A DNA stretch of 64,000 nucleotides from Bin80 sp965220365. Its GTDB lineage: Bacteria; Bacteroidota; Rhodothermia; Rhodothermales; Bin80. The DNA is taken from contig OZ244823.1 in the NCBI GenBank assembly GCA_965220365.1, positions 2,976,001 through 3,040,000 of the forward strand, given 5' to 3'. Position numbers and translations under genes: made by a program. Shown piece after piece: positions 51,721-61,271 of this stretch (positions are counted from its first letter, which is position 1; each line of letters starts with the position of its first letter). The notes under the pieces are model-generated. The model ran no database searches and was not told where the DNA came from. It saw only the letters and a list, made by a program, of their open reading frames with translations.

Positions 51721-52182
51721 ATGAGACACATACTTATCACATTCATTGCCGTGATTGCACTCCAGGGATGCTCAGAAGAACCCGTTGAACCTGCGGTGGG
51801 CGAACTTGATTTTATCGGTAGCAATGGAGAGATCATCCGAACAATTGAGATTGAATTCGCAGAGGATGAAGAGACCCGTACTACCGGCTTGATGCACCGC
51901 CGGCAACTCTCCCTCAGCCAGGGAATGCTTTTCATTTTCCCGGCTCCTGACTCTCTGAGCTTCTGGATGGCAAATACCCCCCTTCCATTGGATATAATAT
52001 TTGTAGGAGCGGACTCAGCGATCGTCAACATTGCAAAACGTACGACTCCCCTCTCTCGTGAATTTATCCGCTCCACGAATCTTGCTCAATATGTGGTCGA
52101 AGTGCGCGGAGGCTTCAGCGATCGCTTTGGCATAGACACCTCAACACGTATACAGTGGCGAAAAACAGAGAATACCGAATGA
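51721..52182 (+). CDS. DUF192 lipoprotein, first of a tandem pair
   Basis: The ATG at 51721 gives 153 residues with a lipoprotein signal (MRHILITFIAVIALQGC). The mature domain matches DUF192: EIEFAEDEETRTTGLMHRRQL, GMLFIFPAPDSLSFWMANTP and PLDIIFVGADSAIVNI. A start at 51655 would overlap hemW. DUF192 proteins are small extracytoplasmic proteins of unknown activity. The stop overlaps the next start (ATGA at 52179-52182). Confidence 0.88.
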   Translation: MRHILITFIAVIALQGCSEEPVEPAVGELDFIGSNGEIIRTIEIEFAEDEETRTTGLMHRRQLSLSQGMLFIFPAPDSLSFWMANTPLPLDIIFVGADSAIVNIAKRTTPLSREFIRSTNLAQYVVEVRGGFSDRFGIDTSTRIQWRKTENTE

Positions 52183-52655
52183 AGTACCATCTTGCCCCCT
52201 TGATTCTTCTCATTATTCTGACATCTTCATGCCAGAACTCGCCTGAGCCAACTCCGGCAGCACCTGAAATTCCATTCAGGGTTGATGGCTCACTTGATTT
52301 CGTGCGGATGGGCGAATCTCTCCTCTCGCTTGACATTGAGATTGCAGACACGGACTCGCTTCGTGAGCGAGGGATGATGCAGCGGACCTCATTCCCACCG
52401 GAATCGGGGATGATGTTTCTGTTTGATCGTCAGGAAATCCGACAATTCTGGATGGGCAATACCCCATTATCTCTAGACCTTCTCTTCATTTCCAACGATT
52501 CGACCGTTGTGGATATTGCGAAGTACGCAAGACCATATTCAGATGAGCCAATCGTAGGGGGGGCACCGGCACAGTTTGTGCTGGAAGTCCCCGGCGGTTT
52601 TTCTGATACAAGAGGAATCGTAGAAGGTGACCGGGTGCGCTGGGTTCGTCACTGA
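52179..52655 (+). CDS. DUF192 lipoprotein, second of a tandem pair
   Basis: The ATG at 52179 gives 158 residues with signal MKYHLAPLILLIILTSSC. The DUF192 core is intact: EIADTDSLRERGMMQRT, GMMFLFDRQEIRQFWMGNTP and LDLLFISNDSTVVDIAKYA. It is clearly paralogous to the preceding gene but diverged, so this is an old duplication. The four-base overlap implies coupled translation and perhaps a heteromer. It is convergent with sufA. Confidence 0.88.
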   Translation: MKYHLAPLILLIILTSSCQNSPEPTPAAPEIPFRVDGSLDFVRMGESLLSLDIEIADTDSLRERGMMQRTSFPPESGMMFLFDRQEIRQFWMGNTPLSLDLLFISNDSTVVDIAKYARPYSDEPIVGGAPAQFVLEVPGGFSDTRGIVEGDRVRWVRH

Positions 52656-52748
52656 CGGATCACTGCATTCCCCTCCGTTGACTCCACGCTTTAGGTTGAA
52701 TCTCGGATGGAGCCGAAAGAGCGGGGCAAAAGATTCTAATGTTCCGTC

Positions 52749-53081
52749 TTACAGACCGAAGGATTCTCCGCAGGCACAGGTTCTAGCCGCCTGAGGGTTG
52801 GAAAAATGAAATCCTTTCCCCTCTAATCCATCCGTAAAGTCCAGTTCTGTTCCGTCCAGATACATTCCGCTGCGCCGATCTACGACAATAGACAACCCAT
52901 CCAGATCAATCCGGGAATCCCCTTCTTTTACTTCGGTGTCCCATCCTAAATCATACGTGAGCCCGGAGCAGCCGCCCTGAACAACCGCCAGTCGCACATA
53001 GGCTTCGTCCAGATTGATGTTTTCCTGCACGGCTACCGTACGAATCTGCTCACCAGCCCGCTTTGTCATCTTCAGAAACAT
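52749..53081 (-). CDS. sufA: Iron-sulphur carrier, SufA/IscA/ErpA type
   Basis: This 110-residue A-type carrier has the three family cysteines: Cys38 in GGCSGL, and Cys102 and Cys104 in the CAC near the C-terminus. It receives Fe-S clusters from the SufBCD scaffold and passes them to apoproteins. It diverges from sufB across 144 bases that should hold the promoters of both directions. Being next to the suf operon, SufA is preferred over ErpA or IscA. Confidence 0.88.
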   Translation of the reverse strand: MFLKMTKRAGEQIRTVAVQENINLDEAYVRLAVVQGGCSGLTYDLGWDTEVKEGDSRIDLDGLSIVVDRRSGMYLDGTELDFTDGLEGKGFHFSNPQAARTCACGESFGL

Positions 53082-53225
53082 GTATGAATGACCATTGAAT
53101 GAATTGGATGTTATCGACTGCTACGTACAGGAACGAAGAAAGATGCAGAAGGTTTACTGGGTTGATCTCATCAGATCACGAGTGTTACGCACCTTAGATG
53201 CCCCTGCACCTAGCTATCAATTGAA

Positions 53226-54686
53226 ATGAATACCGATACTCAGTACCTGCATCAAGTAGCCGAAAGCGACTATGAGCATGGCTGGTCAACGGATATTGCC
53301 TCCGATACGATCCCGAAGGGATTGAACGAAGACGTAATTCGACTGATTTCGGCCAAGAAGCAGGACCCTGACTGGATGCTGGAGAGCCGTCTCCGAGCGT
53401 TTCGGCACTGGGAGAAGCTGGCATCCGATACAGACAAATATCCCCGCTGGGCACACCTTGATTATCCTGAAATTGATTTTCAGAATATCAGCTATTACTC
53501 CGCTCCAGGAAGTAAACCCCGCTATGAGAGCCTGGATGAAGTGGACCCCGAATTACTGGAAACCTTCGAAGCGCTAGGAATTCCTCTTGAAGAGCAGAAA
53601 GTACTTGCCGGTGTCGCCGTAGACGCCGTTGTAGATAGCGTCTCCGTTGCCACAACCTTTAAGGAAGAGTTGTCCAAGCTCGGGATCATATTCTGTTCGT
53701 TTACCGAAGCCATCGAAAATCACGGCGACCTGGTCCGCAAGTATATGGGGAGCGTTGTTCCCCATACCGATAATTTTTACGCGGCCCTGAACGCAGCTGT
53801 ATTTAGCGATGGATCGTTCTGCTATATCCCACCCGGAGTTCGCTGCCCAATGGAATTGTCCACCTATTTCCGGATTAATCAGGCAGGAACCGGACAGTTT
53901 GAGAGAACTCTAATTGTAGCCGAAGAAGGATCTTATGTCTCCTATCTCGAGGGCTGTACTGCTCCACGCCGGGACGAAAATCAGCTCCACGCCGCCGTCG
54001 TTGAGATCATTGCACATAAAGACGCCGAGGTGAAATACTCGACCATTCAAAACTGGTATCCTGGCAATGCCGATGGCAAAGGGGGCGTTTTTAATTTTGT
54101 GACCAAGCGGGGGATCTGCGAAGGAGCCGGATCCAAGATCTCATGGACGCAGCTCGAAACGGGATCTGCAATCACCTGGAAGTACCCCAGTGTGATCCTG
54201 AAAGGAGATCATTCGATTGGAGAATTTTATTCTGTCGCGTTTACAAAAGGGCGACAACAGGCCGATACCGGGACAAAAATGCTCCACCTCGGCCGAAATA
54301 CATCCAGTACAATCATCTCCAAAGGAATCTCTGCGGGGCAATCCAACAATAGCTATCGTGGATTAGTGCGCATTAATAAGGGGGCTGAGAATGCCCGGAA
54401 TTTTGCACAGTGCGACTCCATGCTTTTAGGAGACCGTTGCGGGGCCCACACTTTTCCGTACCTGGAAATACATAATCCGACGGCACAGGTAGAACATGAA
54501 GCAACTACGAGTAAAGTGGGGGAAGATCAAATGTTCTACTGTCAGCAACGGGGAATCAGCGAGCAAGATGCTATCAAGCTGCTTGTGAGCGGATTCTGCC
54601 AGGAAATTCTAACCAAATTGCCGATGGAGTTTGCCGTAGAGGCACGAAAACTCCTAGCCATTGAACTTGAAGGATCCGTTGGATAA
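53226..54686 (+). CDS. sufB: Fe-S cluster assembly scaffold SufB
   Basis: This 486-residue protein is the main scaffold of the SUF system and forms SufBC2D. It is full length. Landmarks are IPPGVRCPMELSTYFRIN, EGCTAPRRDENQLHAAVVEI and AQCDSMLLGDRCGAHTFPY, where the cysteine equivalent to E. coli Cys405 accepts sulphur. It is followed not by sufC but by two unrelated secreted-protein genes. Confidence 0.96.
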   Translation: MNTDTQYLHQVAESDYEHGWSTDIASDTIPKGLNEDVIRLISAKKQDPDWMLESRLRAFRHWEKLASDTDKYPRWAHLDYPEIDFQNISYYSAPGSKPRYESLDEVDPELLETFEALGIPLEEQKVLAGVAVDAVVDSVSVATTFKEELSKLGIIFCSFTEAIENHGDLVRKYMGSVVPHTDNFYAALNAAVFSDGSFCYIPPGVRCPMELSTYFRINQAGTGQFERTLIVAEEGSYVSYLEGCTAPRRDENQLHAAVVEIIAHKDAEVKYSTIQNWYPGNADGKGGVFNFVTKRGICEGAGSKISWTQLETGSAITWKYPSVILKGDHSIGEFYSVAFTKGRQQADTGTKMLHLGRNTSSTIISKGISAGQSNNSYRGLVRINKGAENARNFAQCDSMLLGDRCGAHTFPYLEIHNPTAQVEHEATTSKVGEDQMFYCQQRGISEQDAIKLLVSGFCQEILTKLPMEFAVEARKLLAIELEGSVG

Positions 54687-54705
54687 AATTTACTTCACGG
54701 CAAGG

Positions 54706-56526
54706 ATGCCCCGGCATAGATGCATTGCCATGTCGTTGGCTCTCGGCGGTTTGCTGTACTTGGGTGGATGTGATAACTCTTTCGCCCCGGATGTGTATTT
54801 GCGTTCCTCCGAAGAGGTGAACGCCGAGCGTGTGCGCGTGGTAAAAGAACTCTATCAGGCTGTCCTAGAGAAAGAGCAGAACACCCCTTTGAAATTGCGC
54901 ACGGGAAACTTCAAGGTCATGGGCGACAGCAGCGATGTGCCGGAGGCCATAGACGACAGTGTGATTGTGGCTGTTTTGGCCGAGATGGTGCGTCAGTATC
55001 CACCGGACTGGAAAAATGCGGAGACATGGGATACCGGAGACGGGGGCTATTTTTTAGCCACGCTACTGGGACAGAACGTAATCGATATCAGCCCGACAGA
55101 CCCCAAGGTTTCGGTGATAAGAGTGCTGGTTGCGGATGTGAATCTGGATGGAAAGGTTGTTCCAGGTTCGATGCATTTAGTTGAATTCGCTGGACGAGAT
55201 CTGGATATCACGCAGTTTAAGGGTTATGTGAATCAGTGGTTGAAGGGTGATTTTGGGGATACTCCCATACTGGTGGCAGAGTATACGGTTGGGTACGCAT
55301 CCGCAGGTGCTTTTTTCTACCAGCCCGGTAAAGAACCGACAAGAGTCACGATGGCCCTGCGGCGAAGCACCGTGGAAGGGAAGGCACCACCGACCTATGA
55401 CACCATATGCTATACGGTTGTTGAATGGGAAGAGCAGTGTCTTGTCGCGGAAGATCCACCTATGGGCGAGACATGTGAATGGATTGCGTATCTAGGCACT
55501 ACTTGTGTTACCACTCCCACTGAAGGCGAAGGCGGTGGCGGTGGGGATAGATGTAATTCAGAAAGTGGAGGATGTGGGGGAGGCAGTGGTAGTGGAGGAA
55601 ATAATGGAGATAGTGGTGGTGAAGGTGAGGAGGAACTGGAGATTACGTTGTCTTGTCCTAAGAATGTTATGCGGGGAGACGAGGCGAATTGCCAAATTGT
55701 TTCCGAGGGTGATTCTGAAGACTTAGAGGAATTCACATTTACATGGTCATCGAATTGGGGTGCAAGCCACACTGGACTGTCCTGGGGGGGGATTGCCACT
55801 GATGATGTCACAATATCGGTGTCCACCACCGATTGGAACAGCGAGGCAAAGATCACTATTTTAGACAGAAGCTGGGACACGCCACCCTCGCTGAATCCTG
55901 ATCCAAAATACGTACAGTTATCCTCTGGGCGAGGAGGTCTTTTTAGGTTATTTGCTATCGACCCTGAATCGGGTGCCGGAACGGGACCATGGAATGGCCG
56001 TCACTATGTTCGGAGTGCACCGATATTCCGAGCTGAACTCCATATATCGAAAAATCATGACACTAGATGGCATCAACGTCTATCCTTGCCGAGATATTCA
56101 TTCAGCTACGGAGATCTTTCTCCTATAGCGAGGGCAGCCTGCCCAGAAGTACAATCCATTAGTCGTGGCGTTAGCTACCGCTATCTTAATGACGAATGTG
56201 GTACTTTGAGCGTGTGGACAAATATGCACGAACAAATTCGTCGTCATGAGCAAGAACATCAGGCAGGACACAATAGTTGCCTGCGGAGTACAACCACCTT
56301 CAACTTCTTTTCTGATTTAGAGCAGTTGACAGGGTCCAAGTCGGTGATTGATACTGAACTTACAAGTGGTTCCGGTATGTGGGAGGTGTATTTGGAGAAG
56401 CTCGATAGGGCTGGTAGTTATGCAAGTCCAACCAGATCAATTGCTCCCTTCTTTTATCACACGGGGAATTGGATCTATGACATGCGCATAGGTGGCGTAC
56501 ACCCTTATTTACTGTCAGGTTGTTGA
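54706..56526 (+). CDS. Large secreted lipoprotein with HExxH motif
   Basis: The ATG at 54706 gives 606 residues, chosen for its lipoprotein signal (MSLALGGLLYLGGC); a frame open to 54661 overlaps sufB. Residues of about 280-325 form a low-complexity Gly/Ser/Glu linker (GGGGGDRCNSESGGCGGGSG) that separates an N-terminal domain from an Ig-like part and a C-terminal domain. The latter contains HEQEHQAGH, with His514 starting an HExxH motif, as in zinc peptidases; a third metal ligand was not fixed. No family recognised. It lies between sufB and sufC. Confidence 0.7.
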   Translation: MPRHRCIAMSLALGGLLYLGGCDNSFAPDVYLRSSEEVNAERVRVVKELYQAVLEKEQNTPLKLRTGNFKVMGDSSDVPEAIDDSVIVAVLAEMVRQYPPDWKNAETWDTGDGGYFLATLLGQNVIDISPTDPKVSVIRVLVADVNLDGKVVPGSMHLVEFAGRDLDITQFKGYVNQWLKGDFGDTPILVAEYTVGYASAGAFFYQPGKEPTRVTMALRRSTVEGKAPPTYDTICYTVVEWEEQCLVAEDPPMGETCEWIAYLGTTCVTTPTEGEGGGGGDRCNSESGGCGGGSGSGGNNGDSGGEGEEELEITLSCPKNVMRGDEANCQIVSEGDSEDLEEFTFTWSSNWGASHTGLSWGGIATDDVTISVSTTDWNSEAKITILDRSWDTPPSLNPDPKYVQLSSGRGGLFRLFAIDPESGAGTGPWNGRHYVRSAPIFRAELHISKNHDTRWHQRLSLPRYSFSYGDLSPIARAACPEVQSISRGVSYRYLNDECGTLSVWTNMHEQIRRHEQEHQAGHNSCLRSTTTFNFFSDLEQLTGSKSVIDTELTSGSGMWEVYLEKLDRAGSYASPTRSIAPFFYHTGNWIYDMRIGGVHPYLLSGC

Positions 56527-56554
56527 ACAAGAGCATCACGTCAAAATTGGATAA

Positions 56555-57313
56555 ATGGGAGCCAAATTTCTTTTTAGCCTTAGGTACACACTAGCTCTTC
56601 TTTGCGTTATCATGTACGCTGCGCTTTCTGGACAACTTTCTGCAGCCCAGGATACACCGTTGCCTCCCAACCCTGAACGAGGTATGATCTTTAAAGATGG
56701 TGCATGGAGAGTTCCTACCGCGGCTGAGGCAATGCAAATACTAATGGGCTTGTCTAGCGAATACGACAATGATTCGATAGAATCAGGGGAGATAACGAGG
56801 GCAGAGTATGTATTGTTCGCCGTGATCCAGCAAGGTCTTGAGGCGCAGTCTAGTATTAACCTGGATGCGTTTGTGAGTGATCTATTTCAGATATGGTTGG
56901 AGGAAACCGGCTGGAGAAGGGAGGTAGCTTACCTTGCTTTAAGTGATGCTGGCTTTGGCAAGTACCATGATGGCTCCCTTTACCCCGGAGTCGCGAACGA
57001 ACTCATCCGAATCTACGAGTCCATAGATGATTACTACCCTAGATTAAGTGCTAGTCACGTACTGTACATGCTCTCAGAATGTGGGGATATTTATCCAGAG
57101 TGCATGGGTATCAACTATGTTCGGAATGTTTTCAATTCTACTCCAAAGCCTCCCGTCTGCTCAAGAACTAGTCACTTTGCCCCAGACAACCCATGTCCGA
57201 ACATTTCCCCTTGGTGTGATGCAGGAGAGTTCTTGATTGGAAAGTCCGGGGGACCTGACAGGGAGGAATGGGAGGCACTCTGCAAATGGGATGAGGAGTT
57301 CACAGTCCACTAA
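56555..57313 (+). CDS. Secreted protein of unknown function
   Basis: This 252-residue protein has a signal peptide (YTLALLCVIMYAALSGQLSA) and no lipobox. The mature part is helical and acidic in the middle (LDAFVSDLFQIWLEETGW) and ends with eight cysteines spread over about 85 residues, among them ECGDIYPEC and NPCPNISPWCDAGEF, which may form disulphides. No domain recognised. It follows the HExxH lipoprotein after 28 bases, so the two are probably one unit within the suf operon. It may be a partner or substrate of that protein. Confidence 0.65.
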   Translation: MGAKFLFSLRYTLALLCVIMYAALSGQLSAAQDTPLPPNPERGMIFKDGAWRVPTAAEAMQILMGLSSEYDNDSIESGEITRAEYVLFAVIQQGLEAQSSINLDAFVSDLFQIWLEETGWRREVAYLALSDAGFGKYHDGSLYPGVANELIRIYESIDDYYPRLSASHVLYMLSECGDIYPECMGINYVRNVFNSTPKPPVCSRTSHFAPDNPCPNISPWCDAGEFLIGKSGGPDREEWEALCKWDEEFTVH

Positions 57314-57495
57314 CAAACCCTTTTCTTTTTCCGTTTTAGTTATGAGACGAGTCATAAATTTCGGTGAACTTTGATTGTTGTAAGCCAAATTCGCGGACCC
57401 TTTTCATCTTTTATGCAGATAATTCAGGCTGTTTTTTACAAAACTGACAGAGACGCAACTTTCATTTGCAAATCATGCTTACAATATCATAGGGA

Positions 57496-58257
57496 ATGAC
57501 ACCAATTTTAGAAATCCGGGGGCTGCGGGCCTCCGTTGAAGATATGACCATCCTTAAGGGCGTTGACCTCTCGGTAAATCCCGGTGAGGTTCATGCCATT
57601 ATGGGACCAAATGGTTCGGGCAAAAGCACTCTGGCCTCCATCCTAGCAGGACGTGAGGATTACGAGATTGACGGCGGCTCCGTACACTACCTTGGAGAAG
57701 ATCTCCTGGAGATGGATGTGGACGAACGCGCCCGTGAAGGCATGTTTCTGGCCTTTCAGTACCCCGTTGAACTACCCGGGGTCAGCATGATGAATTTCTT
57801 GAAACAGGCCGTGAACTCCGTGCGAGAACACCGCGGACAAGAGCCTTTGGGCGCTGCTGCATTGCTGCGCCTTGCCAAGGAAAGAGCGGCTCTGATTGAG
57901 TTGAATCCCCGCCTGAAACAGCGCTCGGTAAATCAGGGCTTCTCGGGTGGAGAAAAAAAGCGGAATGAAATCTTCCAACTGGCCATGCTTGAACCAACAA
58001 TGGCCATCTTGGATGAGACCGATTCCGGGCTTGATATTGATGCACTACGAAGCGTTGCTCGCGGCGTCAATCAGTTGCGAACCCCCGAACGCGGATTTTT
58101 GATTATCACGCACTATCAGCGCCTTCTGAATTATATCACACCCGATTTTGTTCATGTGATGGTTGACGGCCAGATTGTTCAATCTGGCGGCAAAGAGCTT
58201 GCACTCAAGCTTGAAGAACGCGGATATGACTGGGTTCAAGACCTAGTACCTGCTTAG
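57496..58257 (+). CDS. sufC: Fe-S assembly ATPase SufC
   Basis: This 253-residue ABC ATPase drives the SufBC2D scaffold. Walker A is MGPNGSGKST near residue 36, the signature is FSGGEKKRNEI and Walker B is AILDETDSGLD. It starts 182 bases after the secreted-protein gene. That gap has a small hairpin (TTATGA 57340-57345 with TCATAA 57352-57357), so sufC may have its own promoter. sufD follows after 3 bases. Confidence 0.96.
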   Translation: MTPILEIRGLRASVEDMTILKGVDLSVNPGEVHAIMGPNGSGKSTLASILAGREDYEIDGGSVHYLGEDLLEMDVDERAREGMFLAFQYPVELPGVSMMNFLKQAVNSVREHRGQEPLGAAALLRLAKERAALIELNPRLKQRSVNQGFSGGEKKRNEIFQLAMLEPTMAILDETDSGLDIDALRSVARGVNQLRTPERGFLIITHYQRLLNYITPDFVHVMVDGQIVQSGGKELALKLEERGYDWVQDLVPA

Positions 58258-58260
58258 ACT

Positions 58261-59550
58261 ATGTCCAAATTGATGGATCATCGTGTAGAAGATCGTTTCC
58301 TAGCAGTCTATAAGCGCTACCAATCCCTGAATGGTACGGCAGACCCGCTTTCCGACCTCTCAGAAAAGGCAATTGATTGCTTTGCCCAGACCGGCTTTCC
58401 TGAACGAAAGAATGAATCCTGGAAGTACACGAATGTGACACCGATTATCGACCGGGACTATCGGATTGCGGAAGCGGATCAGGCTTCGGCAAAGGGAATT
58501 GATGTATTGGACACTCCGCATGTGGCTGTATTCGTGAACGGCCGCCTCGCGCCCGAGCAGTCCCGGCTTGATCAAGTTCCTGCAGGAGTCTCTATCGAAA
58601 GCCTCTCCACAGCCACAGAAAAAGATATCGTTCAAGCGTACTTGGGAAGTTATGCAGACTATGCTGACGATCCTTTTGCGGCCCTGAATACAGCATTCAT
58701 CAAAGATGGAGCCGTTATCACCGCTCTTCCTGGCATCAAACTTGATCACCCAATTCATATTCTTCACGTTGTCACATGTAACGAACCCACCCTGGTGCAG
58801 CCGCGAACCTTCATTCATGTGGCCGATGGTGCTTCCGTGCAGGTTTTGCAATCAACCGAATTTGCGGGCTCAGCCTCTCTGCTGATAAATGCGGTCACAG
58901 AGGTTCATGTCGGAAGGGAAGCGCATGTTGACTATCTGGATCTACAAGTGGGAACCCCCGCGGTCAGCCGTATTACGAACCTGAGTGTATACCAGGAAAC
59001 TCAGAGTAGATTTTATAGTGGTATTTTTACGTTCGGGGGCGAGTTGACCCGAAATAATCTGTCAATCCTCCCCAACGCGGAACACTGTGAGAGCCTGCTT
59101 CAAGGACTTTTCATGGCACGTGGACGCTCTCATATTGATAATAACACACTCGTTGACCACGCAAAACCAAACTGTTACAGCTCCGAGTACTACAAAGGGA
59201 TTCTGGATGATCACGCAACCGGGGTATTCAACGGCAAGGTTCTCGTGCGCCAGGATGCACAGTTGACCAATGCCTACCAGACAAATCGGAGTATTTTACT
59301 CTCAGAAACTGCACGGATGTATTCAAAGCCGGCTCTAGAGATCTATGCTGACGATGTCAAATGCTCTCATGGAGCAACGACTGGCCAGTTGGATAAGGAT
59401 GGGCTCTTCTACCTCCGTTCCCGTGGGATCCACGAGGAAGAAGCTCGTCGACTCATGTTGATGTCATTTGCTGGCGATATTATCGAAAAAGCGCCTGTTT
59501 CGGCGATGCATGAAACGCTCTATGACCATGTGGAGCGCATGCTACGTTAA
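58261..59550 (+). CDS. sufD: Fe-S assembly protein SufD
   Basis: SufD pairs with SufB in the scaffold and is needed for iron entry. The 429-residue protein has the family end region CSHGATTGQLDKDGLFYLRS, where the histidine equals E. coli His360, and RGIHEEEARRLMLMSFAGD. It lies 3 bases after sufC and 17 before sufS. Confidence 0.93.
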   Translation: MSKLMDHRVEDRFLAVYKRYQSLNGTADPLSDLSEKAIDCFAQTGFPERKNESWKYTNVTPIIDRDYRIAEADQASAKGIDVLDTPHVAVFVNGRLAPEQSRLDQVPAGVSIESLSTATEKDIVQAYLGSYADYADDPFAALNTAFIKDGAVITALPGIKLDHPIHILHVVTCNEPTLVQPRTFIHVADGASVQVLQSTEFAGSASLLINAVTEVHVGREAHVDYLDLQVGTPAVSRITNLSVYQETQSRFYSGIFTFGGELTRNNLSILPNAEHCESLLQGLFMARGRSHIDNNTLVDHAKPNCYSSEYYKGILDDHATGVFNGKVLVRQDAQLTNAYQTNRSILLSETARMYSKPALEIYADDVKCSHGATTGQLDKDGLFYLRSRGIHEEEARRLMLMSFAGDIIEKAPVSAMHETLYDHVERMLR

Positions 59551-59567
59551 CGCGGGCACCGCGTGTA

Positions 59568-61271
59568 ATGGCAGATTTTGCTTTGAGAGATGATGCCCTC
59601 AGGGCTAATTTTCCCGCACTGCGTCAGCAGGTGCATGGCAAGCCACTTGTGTATCTGGACAGCGCCGCCTCTTCGCTGAAACCTCAATGCGTTGTTGACT
59701 GTCTGGCACATTATTATGCACATGAACACAGCAATGTGCATCGTGGTGTCCACTACTTAAGCCAGCGTGCAACGGATCGATATGAGGCTGCCCGAAGGAG
59801 TGTGGCACGGTTTATCGGGGCAGAAAGCGAAAAAAATATCGTCTTCACGCGGGGTACAACCGAAGCAATCAATCTGGTTGCCTCTACGTACGGTCGAAAA
59901 TATATCCAACCCGGTGATGAGATTCTGACGACGGTCATGGAGCACCATTCCAATCTGGTCCCCTGGCAATTACTCGCAAAAGAGCGCGATGCACAGTTGC
60001 GTGTTTTAGATGTGTCCTTAGCCGGCACGATCAGTGTTGACGCATTTGTGAGGCAGATGAACAACAGAACGCGTCTCATTGCTCTGGGCCATGTTTCCAA
60101 CAGCCTGGGGACTCTCCATCCAGTAGAAGACATCATTTCGGAAGCACACAAAAGGGATATCATCGTCCTTCTGGATGGGGCACAAGGATTGCCGCATCTA
60201 CCTCTGGACATGCAGGCACTGGATTGTGATTTCTACTGTGCGAGCAGCCACAAAGCCTATGGCCCTACTGGCGTGGGCTTTCTCTACGGAAAAGAAGATC
60301 TTTTGGAGGATTTACCACCATGGCATGGAGGCGGTGATATGATTGAAGAAGTGCATCGTACATCTTCAACATGGGCGGAGGTTCCACATAAATTTGAGGC
60401 AGGTACTCCGAATATTGCAGGGGTAATTGGCATGGCGGCAGCGATTGATTATCTAGAGGGGATCGGCATGGATACTCTTCGAAAAAAAGAAGAATCTCTC
60501 ATTGACTATACGCATGCAGAACTCCAGACTGTACCTGACCTAACGATTGTGGGTACTGCCCCCCAAAAGGTGGGTGCCGTAAGCTTCTTGCTTGAAGGAC
60601 ATCATCCATATGATGTCGGCCATGCACTGGATCAAGCCGGCATCGCGGTGCGAACAGGACATCACTGCACAATGCCACTGATGAAGTACTTTGGCATCTC
60701 TGGTACCGTTCGTGCCTCTCTCGGAGCTTACAATACAAAAGGAGACATTGACGTTCTTGTAGCAAGGCTTAACGAGATTGTCACAGAGGACTCCCGAAAA
60801 AAATCTGTATCCACACCCACTGATCAAATAGACTCCCCCCCATCTACCGAAGAATCTATTGAGGCTCGCAAAGCAGCCTTGCTTGAAGATCTGGAGCTTT
60901 TTGAAGACGTAGATGATCGACGAGAGTATCTGATTGAACTTGGCGAAAACCTGAAGGCCATCGATAGCTCACTCAAAACCGAGGCAAACCGGATTCATGG
61001 ATGCCTGGCAATGGTCTGGCTGCACAGTACGGTACACGGTGGTCGAATCTATTTTGAGGCAGACAGTGACGCACTGATTACTCGTGGAATGATTGCTCTT
61101 TTAGTCCGTCTAATGGACGGCCAAGCCCCACAAACCATCCTGCAGACCGACCTGTTTGCCCTAGTCAACGATATAGGCCTTCCCAGTCTTATCACTGCAC
61201 GCCGGAAAAATGGGTTGAACCGAATGATTGAGCGTATTCAAAAAGAAGCATTTCTAGCTAAGGCCCTATGA
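59568..61271 (+). CDS. sufS: Cysteine desulphurase SufS fused to SufE
   Basis: This 567-residue protein is two enzymes in one chain. Residues 1-405 are a type II cysteine desulphurase: PLP-lysine Lys229 in SSHKAYGPTG and the persulphide Cys367 in RTGHHCTMPLMKYF. After a linker of about 35 residues (rich in Ser, Thr and Pro), residues 440-567 are SufE, with Cys479 in IHGCLAMVWL accepting the sulphur. The two are usually separate genes sufS and sufE. The fusion would pass sulphur within one chain. Its stop overlaps the sufT-like start. Confidence 0.93.
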   Translation: MADFALRDDALRANFPALRQQVHGKPLVYLDSAASSLKPQCVVDCLAHYYAHEHSNVHRGVHYLSQRATDRYEAARRSVARFIGAESEKNIVFTRGTTEAINLVASTYGRKYIQPGDEILTTVMEHHSNLVPWQLLAKERDAQLRVLDVSLAGTISVDAFVRQMNNRTRLIALGHVSNSLGTLHPVEDIISEAHKRDIIVLLDGAQGLPHLPLDMQALDCDFYCASSHKAYGPTGVGFLYGKEDLLEDLPPWHGGGDMIEEVHRTSSTWAEVPHKFEAGTPNIAGVIGMAAAIDYLEGIGMDTLRKKEESLIDYTHAELQTVPDLTIVGTAPQKVGAVSFLLEGHHPYDVGHALDQAGIAVRTGHHCTMPLMKYFGISGTVRASLGAYNTKGDIDVLVARLNEIVTEDSRKKSVSTPTDQIDSPPSTEESIEARKAALLEDLELFEDVDDRREYLIELGENLKAIDSSLKTEANRIHGCLAMVWLHSTVHGGRIYFEADSDALITRGMIALLVRLMDGQAPQTILQTDLFALVNDIGLPSLITARRKNGLNRMIERIQKEAFLAKAL

